From Ascochyta rabiei (taxonomy: Eukaryota > Ascomycota > Dothideomycetes > Pleosporales > Didymellaceae), in NCBI RefSeq assembly GCF_004011695.2, contig NC_082416.1, forward strand, positions 1,240,001 to 1,304,000: a stretch of DNA of 64,000 nucleotides, read 5' to 3'. The notes under the pieces are model-generated. The model saw only the letters and a program-made list of their open reading frames with translations. It was not told the DNA's origin and did not search any database. The position numbers and the translations under genes were made by a program. Positions 1 to 10,697 of this stretch are shown here, piece after piece; positions within the stretch are counted from its first letter, which is position 1; each line of letters begins with the position of its first letter.

Positions 1-869
1 AGCAGCAACTCTTAAGATGTGTAGGTGGCTCCTATGTGTTTTCTAAGTCTAGGTATCCTAACTATTTAACTAGATACCTTTGTTAGTTGCCATTTCCTTC
101 ATATGTTACTATTTTTTTAACTTCCTATTTATCTTCGCCGTCGGCTTAATAATGGAAGTTCTGCTGGATGGGCGTTCTAGGGTTAGCTGGTTCCAACAGG
201 GATATGTAGAACACTAGATAGATCTTTACATTCTTTAGCAGGTTAAGTCTATAGTTAACTAAGCTTATCTGTTTAGAAATAAAAAAGGGTCTAACTTTAA
301 CATAGTCTAGTTTTTTTGTTAGTCTTTGCGTTTAAAGGTTTTTTGTAAGAAGGTAGACTTTATCCCCCTCTTTTAGCTAAGGTGCTATTTTTCTTTTCTG
401 GTTAACATAAGAGATTGCTTGTTCTTAAGCCTTACTAATGTTTTCTAGCAATTTCTAGTGTACTTCCTTCAGTTTGGCTACTAAGGATATTGCTGATTTA
501 GTCTAAACTGTTGTTTCTAGACTTCTAGTAAAGAGATTTAGGTGTCTCCTGTAATTTGCGAAGAACAGCGTTGTGCCTATTGCTTTTAATAATTTGTTGT
601 TATACGCAATCTGTGCCATAGGTAACAGTAAAACCTAGTTGTCTTACTACTAGTTGCTGTATATCTGTAGGTATGTTTCTATAGTCTAATTTGTTCTTTT
701 AGTCTGTCTATCTGTCTGCAGATAGTAGGCGGTTAATAGCTTCTTCTTAGTACCTATAGCTGCTAACAGCGTAGTCTAATAGTTTAACGTAAAGAGCTTA
801 TCTTAATTGCTAATAATAGATTCCAGTATGCCGTGGTACCTAATCACTTAATCTAGAAATACTTAGGCT

Positions 870-1130
870 AGTTGCTTAGCAGTATAATTGCATCAAAAAG
901 GTATCATCTTAGCGTGTTTAGTGAATCTGTCTACTACAACAAAGATCGCGTTGTAGGCATATCCTATAACAGGGTCCTTAGAGACAGGTAGTTGCGTAAT
1001 AAAGTCTATAGTAATGTTTGTCTATAGTGCTGTTAGCGGCTCTATAGCCTACATTTTCTGTATTTTGTGTGTGTACTATGCTTGTCTTATTAACAATTAA
1101 CACAGTTCTTAATGTACTTAGTAACCTTGT
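870..1130 (-). pseudogene. Integrase remnant of the gypsy element
   Basis: Minus-strand translation gives a recognisable integrase: a zinc-binding piece reading YIKNCVNC followed by two stops and DKHS (HHCC domain, about 1130-1085), then a core reading ITIDFITQLPVSKDP and FVVVDRFTKHAKMIPF (about 1030-890), which matches the DFI-LP and VVVDRFSK motifs of Ty3/gypsy integrases. Stops and substitutions throughout make it a pseudogene. The catalytic DDE set cannot be completed from what is readable. Confidence 0.8.
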
Positions 1131-1496
1131 CTTTTATGTTCTTAAACTTATAATATCTTTTAATAAGTTCTATTGTGCGCGTGATTCTAGGGTGTCTGTG
1201 TAGCAGGTTGTTGTAATAACTAGCTATAATTTCTTCTTAAAGTTCCTCTAGTACTTGCGACAGGATGCGCTGCTTCTGTTAAACTTATATTATGTTATTA
1301 AGCTGCTATAATAGTCCTAAGGATCTATCCTTATTAATTATAAGTATAGCGTGCTTATTAATTGTCTTAGTTCTAGTAAGGTTGTGTTGTTAACTAAGTG
1401 CGTTAGCTCTTCTATTGTCCTTTCCTAGGGTATACAGTATCTTAAACTTATATCTTCTTAGTAACTCTAACTATCTAACTTGTCTTCTGTTAAGAA

Positions 1497-2470
1497 CCTT
1501 AGTTATTGTAAAATAAACTAGGTTCTTATAGTCTATGTATATAGTAAGGTCTAAACAACTCTCTATATAGATTCTCTAATGTTCTAGGGCTAATACAATT
1601 GCTATAAGTTCTTTGTTGTGCACATTGTAATTTTCTTCTAGTCCTGTAAACTTTTGTAAATAGTAGGCAATTAGGTGCTATAGGCTATCTTGTTCTTACG
1701 TTGCATAAGCTCCTAATGCCAGATCTAAGGTATTAGTTTTAATCTAAAGTAGCTTTCTACTCTTAAAGGTAATTATTGTAGGTGGTTCTACGCATTCTTA
1801 CTTAAGTAACTAGAAGGAATCTTCTTATGCTTGTTCCTATTTAAATAGGACGTCCTTCCGCGTTAGCTTGGTAAGCAGTAGCGCTTTTATGGAGTAGTCC
1901 TTAATAAAGCGTCGGTTAAAGTTAACAAAGCTAAGGAATTCCTAGATTCCCTTAACTGTTTTTGGCGTTAGCTAATCCTTTACAACCTAAATCTTCTTTA
2001 GGCTTATCTTTACTCTATGTCTTCCTACAATATAGCTAAGGAACTCTACTTCTTCCTTATGCCATTCGCATTTCTCTAGTTTTAGGCAGAGGTCTGCCCT
2101 TCCTAGGCAGTCTAACACTTCCTTAACGTAGATTATGTGTTCTTCTAGTGTCTTACTGTACACTAGGATATTATTAAGGTATGCTACTATTGTTCTGTCT
2201 AGGTACGCTCTTAACATGTTGTTAATTAGAGCCTAGCACGTAGCTAGTGCATTGGTCAGCCTAAATGGCATAACTAGGTACTTGTAGTAACTGTAACAGG
2301 TTCTAAACGCTGTCTTCTATTCCTTACCTTCCTTTATGCGTATAAGGTTGTACACTCTGCATAAGTTAAGTGCAGTAAAGTACTGTACTCTACTAAGTCT
2401 GTCTTATAACTCCTTAATGTTTAGTAGCAGGTATTAATTCTTAATTGTAATGTTGTTAAGCTTTTGGTAG
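1497..2470 (-). pseudogene. Reverse transcriptase / RNase H remnant with mutated YxDD box
   Basis: The RT runs from about 2460 to 1990 and contains a TALNL box (normally TKLDL), KTAFRT and YLVMPFRLTNA, and ends with YLNNILVYS. The catalytic YLDD is YLNN here: two Asp-to-Asn changes, each a single G-to-A transition, and the TALNL box has lost its Asp in the same way. The only open stretch of notable length (2217-1987, 76 codons) covers the palm and connection. Near 1540-1497 an RNase H/DHKNL-type box reads IDYKNLVYFT, with the His replaced by Tyr. Transition-only loss of catalytic residues is what RIP produces. Confidence 0.85.
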
Positions 2471-4459
2471 TTAACACATAGGCGTAGCGAGCCGTCCTTC
2501 TTAGCTGCAAAGGTAATAGAAAATCCCGCTAGAGATTCTAATTCTCTAATAAATCCTTTCTTAAGGTTTTCCTTAATGTACTTGCGTAGTACCTTAAGTT
2601 CCTTTTCTAAGAGTCTGTATATAGGTCTAAAGGGCGGTTCCTTCCCTTCCTAGAGCTTAATGTTACAGTCCTATAGTTTGTGCTGCAGCAATACCTTTGT
2701 AGTCTTCTTATGCCAGAAGAGTTCTATATAACTCTTGTATTTATCTAGGATGTTAGGAGGTGCACTGTCCTTCTCCTTAACTACTAACTGTTGTTCTTTT
2801 ACGTTGTAGCTAACTGCTCTATCTTAGCGCGTCTTATGTGTTAAAGAGATGTTATTAATCTCCTTCTTATCTACTAACTATAGTGTGCGTTGCGTAGGTA
2901 TTAGTGCAGCTGTGCAGTGCTTACATCTGTTAAACAAGATTTATTGCTTTTTCTAGTTAATGTGTAGATTATGCTCTTATAACTATAGTAGTCCTAATAT
3001 AACATTATAGGTAGCTGTCCTAAGAATGTTAAGGTCTAACTTCTCTTCATAGTCGTATATCTTTAGGGGGGCACCTTAAACTTTAAGCATAATCCTTTCT
3101 TCCCCTAGCATTAGTTCTCTGTTAGCTACTTGTAATAGGTACAGTTCTTCTTTGTACTATAGTTAAAGTCTAGCTTCTTCTACTGCTGTACAGGATATGT
3201 AGTTCCCCTAGGCTCCTAAGTCTAATAATGCTAATAGCTCTACTCTATTTAGTATAATAGTAAGCTTAATAAGGCAATCAGTCCTAATAGAATTGATGGA
3301 TTAATCCCTAGCGCTCTTAGGCGCTGTCCTAAAAAAGACTTGTCTTTAAATCTGTTATGTTCCTTATGTCCTTAGTAAACCTTACAGTCCTAATTTAGGC
3401 AGTTCTGCTAGTGCGCATTGTAGCACTGTCTATTAACTACTAGCTACATCTAAATAATTACTTAAGGGTCTTCTGTTCTAGGAAAGTAGGCATAGTTATG
3501 TTTGTTAATAAGGTGTATTTTGTATAAGTTGTTCTTACAGTTATACTACTGCGCGCAATAAGAGGTGTGTCCCTTAGAGAACTATCTGTTGTTAATCTTA
3601 GCGTTGTAGTGTACTTTGTATAGGTTATTACCGTAAGCTGTCCACATAAGGTCTCTATGTCTGGGATTCCTAATGTCTAGACTGTACTAGGGTTGTAGGC
3701 TGGCTAAAGGCAACTGCAGGTGCTGTTGTATTTATTTGCTGCTATGCTGTAGTTCCTTTTTACACTATAGTTAGTCTTTAGCTTCTTTAAGATCTTTTAA
3801 AGCGTTGTAGCAGTTAGTAATGTCTTCTTTAAGTTGTCTAACAAGCCTATTAATAGTTAGGTTGTACTTGCTATGTTCCAAGTCTTCCTTATAACAGACA
3901 AGCTCCTTACACTACTGCGCGTAAGCTGCTTTATTTTATTAACGTACATATTCTATTCTGCAATAGTCGCGTTGCTGTTATTAAGTGCCAGTTCCTTTAA
4001 CTGTTAAAGGTTAAGGACTATCTAAGAGGTTGTCTATCTTGTGTTAATAGTCCTTTGTCTCTTTATATGGTATTCTAACATTATTAAGCATAGCTTGTTC
4101 TACAGCAATGTCTTCTGGTTTACGTTCAAGAACCATAAGTTCCTTACCTTTAAGGCTGAAGTATTAACTTCCTTACCTTTAAAATGGTCTGCTGTGCCTT
4201 TTACCTATTTTAATAACATTTCTATCTATATGGTATTTAATTGCCTTGTAGTAGCAATTGCTATTGGTGATTATTTCTCCTTTATCTTCTACGGGGTCGT
4301 AGTAAGGAGTTACCGCACAAATAGGAGGTTTAATGCATTTGTTATCGTCCTTAGGATCAGACTCTAGGTCTTCTATAAGTCGTCCTATGTTATTAGTAAC
4401 TACTTCCTAGTTACTAGTATCTGCAGTATTGTTATTGCGGGTAAGGACATTAAGCTGTT

Positions 4460-5157
4460 AAAGAACCTTGTTCTTTATCTTACAGTCTCTTACAAAGTGG
4501 CCTAGTTTACCACAGTTGTAGCAGTCCTTGCTACCGTCCTTGTAGGAGTAGTGTCCTCCTCTACCCTTCGCGTTCTACCGTCCTAGTAGCGGTCCTTTGT
4601 TAAGGTTTGAGAGGTCTATAGCCTCTAGTCTAAAGTATCCACTCTGCGTGTTGCTGTAGATGCGTCAGCCAGTGTTAGGCTAATAACGTCCTCCTTATTG
4701 TCCTTAGTTCAGGTTGTTGCGCTATTAGTTCTGTGGTAGGTAATTGCTAGCAATAGCAACAACACGCGTTCTTAGGTTATTACAAAGCTCTTACTAAAGT
4801 TTGTATAGTTGTACATTAATGTTAATAGAGGTATTAATAAGGTTATTAAGGTTGTTAGTACTTGCGCTGGTGCGCATAAGTTCCTCCTTAACTTTAGGCT
4901 TCAGTCCTTGTCTGAACATGGTCATTAGAGCAGTGTCGTCCCAGTCAGTGTTGGCAGCAAGCTGCTGAAACTCCGCAGCGTAATTGGTGGCTGACTTGTC
5001 CTGCTTAATCTTCTAAATGTTGCGTTAAGCGATAGTAGGTTCGTTAGAGACTCCAAAGATTGGCTTAATCTTCTCCTTAAAGTTGTTGAAGTTGTTTATC
5101 TATTCATCTACTTTAGCTAGTGCGTTGCCAGCTTAAAACTATTGCACAAAAGGTTTA
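4460..5157 (-). pseudogene. Gag remnant with CCHC zinc knuckle
   Basis: Minus-strand reading gives gag-like text: SATNYAAEFQQLAANTDWDD followed by a FRQGLKPKVKEEL box (about 5000-4880), typical of the fungal Ty3/gypsy capsid domain. Further on (about 4530-4476) comes a retroviral-type knuckle, CYNCGKLGHFVRDC, with intact C-C-H-C spacing. This segment is less mutated than the pol part. Upstream gag codons are cut off at 5157, where the left end of the Fot1-type element begins, so the N-terminus is missing or displaced. Confidence 0.82.
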
Positions 5158-7020
5158 ACGTACTCCACAGGTGAGCGGATCAAACGGGTGAGCGGATCAC
5201 TCTGCCAAGACCACACCAAACCTCCACCTTACCACGCAATGCCTTAACAACAACATTAATCTACGCCCTTAAGAGAAGCTGTAATACAGCTTACGCTCCA
5301 GGCAATTAAATAAGACGTAATACTTACTTTATAACGCGCTGCAGCTATATATAACATGCCTTACAGCACGCTACACGCTTAATACACAGGACAACCTGCA
5401 TAAGCTAATTATATGCCAGTTTAACAGATTATAGACTAGAATAAGAAGGACGTGATTGCTAAGTATATCCTTAAGCTAGATGCATAAGGATTTGCCCCTT
5501 AGCTGGCTGCTGTAGCTAATATAGCTAATTCTTTGCGTGCTAAGCGTAATATAGGCCATGTTAGCATAAACTAGCCTAATACGTTTGTTAAGCGCCACCC
5601 TAACCTTAAAGTAAGGTTTAATTGCAAGTATAACTACAAGAGAGCCCTCTGTAAGGATCTAGAGATTATTAGGGGCTAGTTTAGGCTTATAGCAAATGTT
5701 AAAGCTAAGTATAGTATCTAGGACAATAACACGTACAACTTTAATAAGACAGGCTTTATAATAGGCCAGATATTAACAGGAGTAGTTGTTACAGGCTTAG
5801 AGCGTTAAGGACAGCTAAAGGCAGTGTAGTAGAGTAATTAAGAGTAGACAACAGTTATATAGGGCATTAATGGCACAGGGTAAGCTATTCTACCCTTTAT
5901 TATCTTTAAAGGCTGCAACCACCTCTCTGCCTGGTACAAAGAGGACAATCTGCCCTATAACTAGGTTATTAGAGTCTCTAAGAACAGATGGACTACTAAC
6001 AAGCTTAGTCTAGACTAGTTAAAGCACTTTAATGCCTATATAAAGACGCGCACCTAAGAAGTGCACTAGCTGCTTCTTATTAACAGCTACAAGAGCTATA
6101 ACTCCCTTAACTTCTAATAATACTGTAAGGAAGTAAAGATTGTTACACTATGTATGCCTCTACACTTATCTTACCTCTTATAACTACTAGATATAGGTTA
6201 TTTTGCCCCTCTAAAGAAGGTATATAGGCGCTAAGCTAAGAATCTTATACACAACTATATTACTTATATTACTAAAACTAAGTTCCTACTATGCTTTATA
6301 GACGCCTATAAGGAGATATTTACTTCTAGCAATATCTAAGGAGGCTTCTAAGGCGCTAGAATAGTCCCCCTTAACCCAGAATGGGTTATAATAGGTCTTG
6401 ATGTCTGCCTACGTACCCTACCACTACCTACTATAGAAGATAAGCCCTAGCAGTCCTAAACCCTAAGCACTACCCTGTAATTAGGGTCGCAATTAACGCT
6501 GGTTTAAGAGAGGATTTAAAGGCATGCAAGCAGCTTACTAACTTTAATAGTTAAGGCCTTTAAAAAGCTTACTAAAGGCGCAGCTATAGTAGCGCATAAG
6601 CTAGTGTTAGCTTAAAGGGAGATTACTAGGCTTTAAGCAGCAAATAAGGCTGCTATGCGACGTAAATCGCATAAAAGAAAGTAATTACAGCAGGAGAGAG
6701 TCCTAACAGCTAAGGAAGGCCTTTAATTAACTACTCTAACTAAGTTTAGGGCGCGTAGTAATAGTAAGAAGGTAAAGAAGCAAGTACGCGCTAAAGGAGG
6801 GGAAGTAACCTAAAGATGCTGTATAAAATACTATAATATTAGACATAACTTATGTATATATAAGAAGGCTGTAGAAGATGTTTCTAAATAATATTATATA
6901 CTGCACTACTGTATATAAGGCTAAAGTGGGCTAATGCGAGCTATAATAGGGTAGAAATTTGGTGTGGTCTTAGCAGAGTGATCCGCTCACCTGTTTGATC
7001 TGCTTACCCGTGGAGTATGT
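5158..7020 (+). mobile_element. Full-length, RIP-inactivated Fot1/pogo-type (Tc1/mariner superfamily) DNA transposon
   Basis: The element is 1,863 bp long, flanked by TA dinucleotides (5156-5157 and 7021-7022), with imperfect terminal inverted repeats of about 58 bp: 5158-5216 and the complement of 6961-7020. Each TIR holds two copies of a GTGAGCGGATCA-like subrepeat. The plus strand encodes a ruined DDE transposase: NFNKTGFIIGQ (normally NFDETGF), LSAWYKEDNLPYN, WTTNKLSLD, then LKHFNAYIKTRT, LLINSYKSY and FAPLKKVYRR match the Fot1/Pot2 family in order. Near 6810-6890 a C-terminal CCxxC...GHN-type knuckle is still traceable. Numerous TAG/TAA stops and Asp-to-Asn changes point to RIP. It sits in or beside the gag of the gypsy element. 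Confidence 0.88.
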
Positions 7021-7412
7021 TATAATAACTGCTTTAATTAAAGAGTTACACGCCAACACCTACGGGCCCTACTTAGGCCTACCTCTTCCCTACCTCTACC
7101 CCTACCTGTAGCTCTTATAGTAAAGTAGTTATTGCAAAACCTTGTACTACAGAAATATAGAGCAAAACAAGCGCTCTTAAACAATCCATATACTGTGAGA
7201 TTCTAATTAAGACTAGTAGAGTTACAGCAGTTGTTGTGTAAGTCCTAGGTCGTTACAATGTAGGCCTACGTAACAACTGCTCTAGCTCCACCAGTTTTGA
7301 TTGGAATCTCACGGTATATAGACCGTTTAAAAGCGCTTGTCTTACTCTACATTTCTGTAGTACAAAGTTTTATAATACCTGCTTTGGTTAAAGAGTTACA
7401 CGCCGACACCTA
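7019..7412. repeat. Long inverted repeat (hairpin) with flanking direct repeats
   Basis: Two arms of roughly 105 bp (7137-7240 and the complement of 7263-7370) are inverted copies around a short centre near 7250. The arms differ mainly by C/T and G/A, as expected for RIP. Outside the arms a direct repeat of about 35 bp, with the core AAAGAGTTACACGCC, occurs at 7028-7060 and again at 7380-7412, each copy followed by a CCTACCC-rich tract. This could be a MITE with very long TIRs or an inverted duplication of part of a larger element. No coding capacity is seen. Confidence 0.65.
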
Positions 7413-7570
7413 CCCTACCCAACCCCTACCTAACCCCTACCCAACCACTACCCGTACCCTATGTGGACCCTACCCTACCCCTACCCTCTTGGCATGGAAT
7501 TAGCGTGGGTAGGGGTAGGGTAGGGTAGGGGTACATCACGTGATGTACCCTACCCCTACCCAACCCCTAC
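7401..7570. repeat. Telomere-like G-rich tract folded around a perfect 18-bp palindrome
   Basis: Positions 7405-7495 consist of CCCTA, CCCCTA and CCCAA units on the plus strand. From 7505 the orientation flips to GGGTAGGGGTAGGGTAGGG, reaches a perfect palindrome (7531-7548) centred on TCACGTGA, and flips back to CCCTACCCCTACCC to 7570. The G-rich strand has runs of three or four G separated by TA, so it should be able to form G-quadruplexes. The unit is not canonical TTAGGG. The truncated Fot1 copy is joined directly to its right side. Confidence 0.6.
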
Positions 7571-7571
7571 T

Positions 7572-8612
7572 CTTTTGCCACCGTAGTTGTAAGAGGTGTA
7601 ATAAGTGTAGAGGTATATATAGTGTGATAATATTTGCTTCCTTACAGTATTATTAGAAGTTAAGGGAGTTGTAGCTCTTATGGCTGTTAATAAGGAGCAG
7701 CTAGTATACTCCTTAGGTGCGCGTCTTTGTATAGGCATTAAACTGCTTTAACTAGTCTAGACTAAGCTTGTTAGTAGTCTATCCTTTCTTAGAGACTCTA
7801 ATAACCTAATTATAGGGCAGATTGTCTTCTTTATACTAGGCAGAGAGGTAGTTATAGCCTTTAAAGATAATAAAGGGTAGAATAGCCTACCCTGTGCTAT
7901 TAATACCCTATATAACTATTATCTACTTATAGTTGCCCTACTACACAGCCTTTAGCTGTCCTTAACACTCTAAGCCTGTAATAACTACTTCTATTATTAT
8001 CTAGCCTATTAGAAAGCCTGTTTTATTAAAGTTATATATGTTATTATCCTAGATACTATACTTAGCTTTAACATTTGCTATAAGCCTAAACTAGCCTTAT
8101 ATAATCTCTAGATCCTTATAGAAGGCTCTCTTATAGTTGTACTTACAATTAAACTTTACTTTAAGGTTAGGGCAGTGCTTAACAAACGTATTAGGCTAGT
8201 TTATGCTAATATAGCCTATATTATGCTTAGCACGCAAAGAATTAGCTATATTAGCTACAGCAGCCAGCTAAGAGGTAAATCCTTATATATCTAGCTTAAG
8301 GATGTACTTAGTAATTATGTCCTCCTTAGTCTAGTCTATAATCTGTTAAACTGGCGTATAATTAGCTTATACAGGTTATCCTGTATATTAAGTATATAGT
8401 GTGCTGTAAGGCGCGTTATATATAGCTATAGCGCGTTACAGGGTAAGCGTTACGTCTTGTTTAATTACCTAGAGCGCAAGCTGTATTGCAGCTTCTCTTA
8501 AGGGCGTAGATTAATGTTATTGTTAAGGCATTGCGTGGTATAGTGGAGGTTTAGTGTAGTCTTAGCAGAGTGATCCGCTCACCTGTTTAATCCGCTTACC
8601 TGTAGAGTACGT
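7572..8612 (-). mobile_element. Second, truncated Fot1-type transposon copy
   Basis: The minus strand from 8612 downward repeats the left part of the element at 5158-7020: the TIR (8555-8612, followed by TA at 8613-8614), then the same leader and the same transposase segment as far as the region aligning with about 6180 in the first copy. Homology stops near 7585 and the sequence passes into the G-rich telomere-like tract. The right half and the second TIR are therefore missing. Differences between the copies are mostly transitions. It is a non-functional remnant. Confidence 0.83.
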
Positions 8613-8720
8613 TATTAACAAGTATAGTATAATATACTTGTCTACAAGCACCCTTATGCATTTTATTAGACTAACTCTAGTTACTTATTAATAAGTATTG
8701 TATCTCCTTAGTATATAGTT

Positions 8721-9967
8721 AGCAGGAACACAGCCCTTATAGTTTGTGTTTAACCTTGTTAATTAAGTTTGTCTTTAGAATCTTAACCTGTGCTTGAACT
8801 AGATAGTCTACTCTGTACTGTTCAGTGCACCCTATCTTCACAAGCTTTGCTTAGTTAATTACCCCAACCAATCCACCAGTACTCATCCCTAAGAACCAAT
8901 AGAATTAGTGCTTATGGTCTTTAACTAAAGTACAACTTTAATATAGATCTAGGGCTGCTTATATAGATCCTGGCTGCTGCCTTCCCTATAGCTGTTATAC
9001 TTAGATATATTATCCTAAAGGAACCTAAAGCTAGTAAAAGTTATTTACTATTACATTAGTAAGAGCAATATCACCTAGTAAAAGGCAGTAGGTTGCTAGA
9101 CCAGGCTAAACAACCTTCTAATTAGTAGGCCTAGGGCTAAGGGTTATAGGTTCTTAAACTGTCTAATAAGCTATTAGGTTACTCTCCTCTAACAACGTAG
9201 GCGAACAAACACACAAGCAGGAGATTTACTAGACAAACAAACAATAGATACCTAGACTTACCTTAGCTATTATAGTAAACAGATTAGGTCCTGTATAAGG
9301 TTCTTTCTTAAATTCCTAGACTAATAGGGCTTTAGGAACTAGTTGTAACAGGCTTAAATGCCTAAATACTAGACTAAACGTAGTTAGGCAAACAAAAACT
9401 ATTAAGCAACAGCCTAATAAATTGCTAGGTAATGCTAGGAGGTTTTAAAGTAAAGAGGCTTAGAGGTAAATATTAGTAGGTCCCCTGTTAGGACAGACAG
9501 TGGAATTATAGAAGGGTAGAACAACAGGTAGAGGCAGGCGTAAGCTTAAGGGGACTAAGCTCTTAGGGTAGGGGAGATGTGTAGCAGAGTAAAAAGTACA
9601 AGGTTAACTAGTAAGGGCTTAAAGGGCTATTAGGGATTAGAGGCACGTAATTGTTGGGAGGGTATATTAGATAATCTTAGTAAACCGTTAGGGCTCGCTA
9701 TTAAAGACGACAACCTTCTTGCATTAAGTAATATTCTTACCTACAGTAGGAATATAACCCTTATAGTTTATATTTGACCTTATTAATTAAGTTTATCTTT
9801 AGAATTTTAACCTGCGCTTAAACTAGACAGTCTACTCTGTACTATTTAGTGCAACCTATCTTTATAAGCTTTGCTTAGTTAATAACCCTAATAAATCCAC
9901 TAGTACTTATCCCTAAAAACTAATAGAATTAGTGCTTACAGTCTTTAACTAAAGTACAACTTTAATA
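8721..9967. mobile_element. Putative short LTR-type element bounded by 223-bp direct repeats
   Basis: Positions 8721-8943 and 9745-9967 are direct repeats of equal length (223 bp) that align without obvious gaps and differ mainly by C/T and G/A. They enclose about 0.8 kb with no open frame and no recognisable protein similarity. Equal-length direct repeats around a short non-coding core suggest a TRIM-like or deleted LTR element. Clear TG...CA ends were not found, so it might instead be a duplicated fragment. No primer-binding site was identified with confidence. Confidence 0.5.
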
Positions 9968-10341
9968 GATAGTAGGTATATTAAGGTATGTAGTATATAG
10001 TAATAAGACTAATTACTAGAGTATTAGTAATAACCTCTAACACCTTTATATAATCTGGGCTAACTAGCCCTATAGTAGCTTGCTAAGACTAGCAGAGGTA
10101 CCTCTAGGCCCAGCGCCTAACAGAGGTTAAGTATTAAGCGTATTTCGCTAAGGAACACCTTTGTAACAAATGCAACCTAAGGAACGTTACAGCTAAAAAC
10201 TACTATTAAGAACATATTTGGTTCACCTAGAAAAATGAAATTTGGAAAGGGCCGAAGCAGTTTTAATCAATCAACTCTTATTTTAATATGTCCGGCGTTA
10301 ATACATGAAAGACTGAAGTAGAGATTTACGAAGCGTTTAAC
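9968..10341. other. Border of the AT-rich block, no gene seen
   Basis: AT-rich, stop-rich sequence continues to about 10,240. Base composition then becomes more balanced just before the tRNA gene. No gene or repeat was recognised here. Confidence 0.5.
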
Positions 10342-10429
10342 GCATCGGTGGTTTAGTGGTAAAATTAGCCGTTGCCATCCTTGACAGGACAGTTTCGGCT
10401 AGCCCCGGGTTCGATTCCCGGCCGATGCA
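10342..10429 (+). tRNA. tRNA-Gly (anticodon GCC) with a 17-nt intron
   Basis: An acceptor stem GCATCGG pairs with CCGATGC, the D-arm reads GGTTTAGTGGTAAAAT, and the T-arm is CCGGGTTCGATTCCCGG. The anticodon stem TAGCCG/CGGCTA encloses a loop TT-GCC-A followed by about 17 extra bases placed after position 37, where eukaryotic tRNA introns sit. Removing them gives a 71-nt tRNA typical of Gly-GCC. The gene is followed directly by TTTT (from 10430), a Pol III terminator. Box A carries GTTTAGTGG rather than the more usual GTTCAGTGG, a C-to-T change. Confidence 0.95.
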
Positions 10430-10478
10430 TTTTACTCTCCTGCAGGTTACACGGTCTGTCTATTGTTTTTGTGTTCTA

Positions 10479-10695
10479 TGGTATCCGGCGAAAGTAGAGT
10501 CCCATGGTTAGTGCAATAAGGGGGGAAAAGTACCAGGCTTGGCAAGTTCCACTTTCGAGGTTTTCTTGGTCTTACACCAATCAGCAAGCGCTTCTTCTCT
10601 TTGCCATATGCTAAAGCATCCGTGCACGCTTGTTATAAACACCGTGCACAACAGCCACCGCACTGGCCATGGGACTCTACTTTCGCCGACTACCA
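10479..10695. mobile_element. 217-bp MITE with about 29-bp inverted ends
   Basis: The ends 10479-10507 and 10667-10695 are inverted copies: 22 bases from CGGCGAAAGTAG inward match perfectly, and the outer TGGTA ends also pair. They are flanked by TA at 10477-10478 and 10696-10697, consistent with a Tc1/mariner-type TA target. The interior has no credible gene; a 62-codon open frame on the minus strand lies within it and is probably chance. It sits 49 bp downstream of the tRNA gene. Confidence 0.75.
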
Positions 10696-10697
10696 TA

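Larger units (their letters stand above)
1..5157 (-). mobile_element. Degenerate Ty3/gypsy LTR retrotransposon, RIP-decayed
   Basis: On the minus strand the domains run from right to left in Ty3/gypsy order: gag (about 5150-4600), a zinc knuckle (about 4530-4476), reverse transcriptase (about 2460-1990), RNase H (about 1540-1500) and integrase (about 1130-870). RT before integrase marks it as gypsy rather than copia. The whole stretch is AT-rich, and stops are mostly TAA/TAG where relatives have Gln or Trp codons, the signature of RIP. The left end lies outside the window, and the right end is interrupted at 5157 by a Fot1-type transposon. No LTR is visible inside the window. The element cannot be active. 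Confidence 0.88.

Noticed and set aside
7401..7570. A true chromosome end
   Set aside because: Unit is not TTAGGG-like, the tract is palindromic, and sequence continues on both sides.
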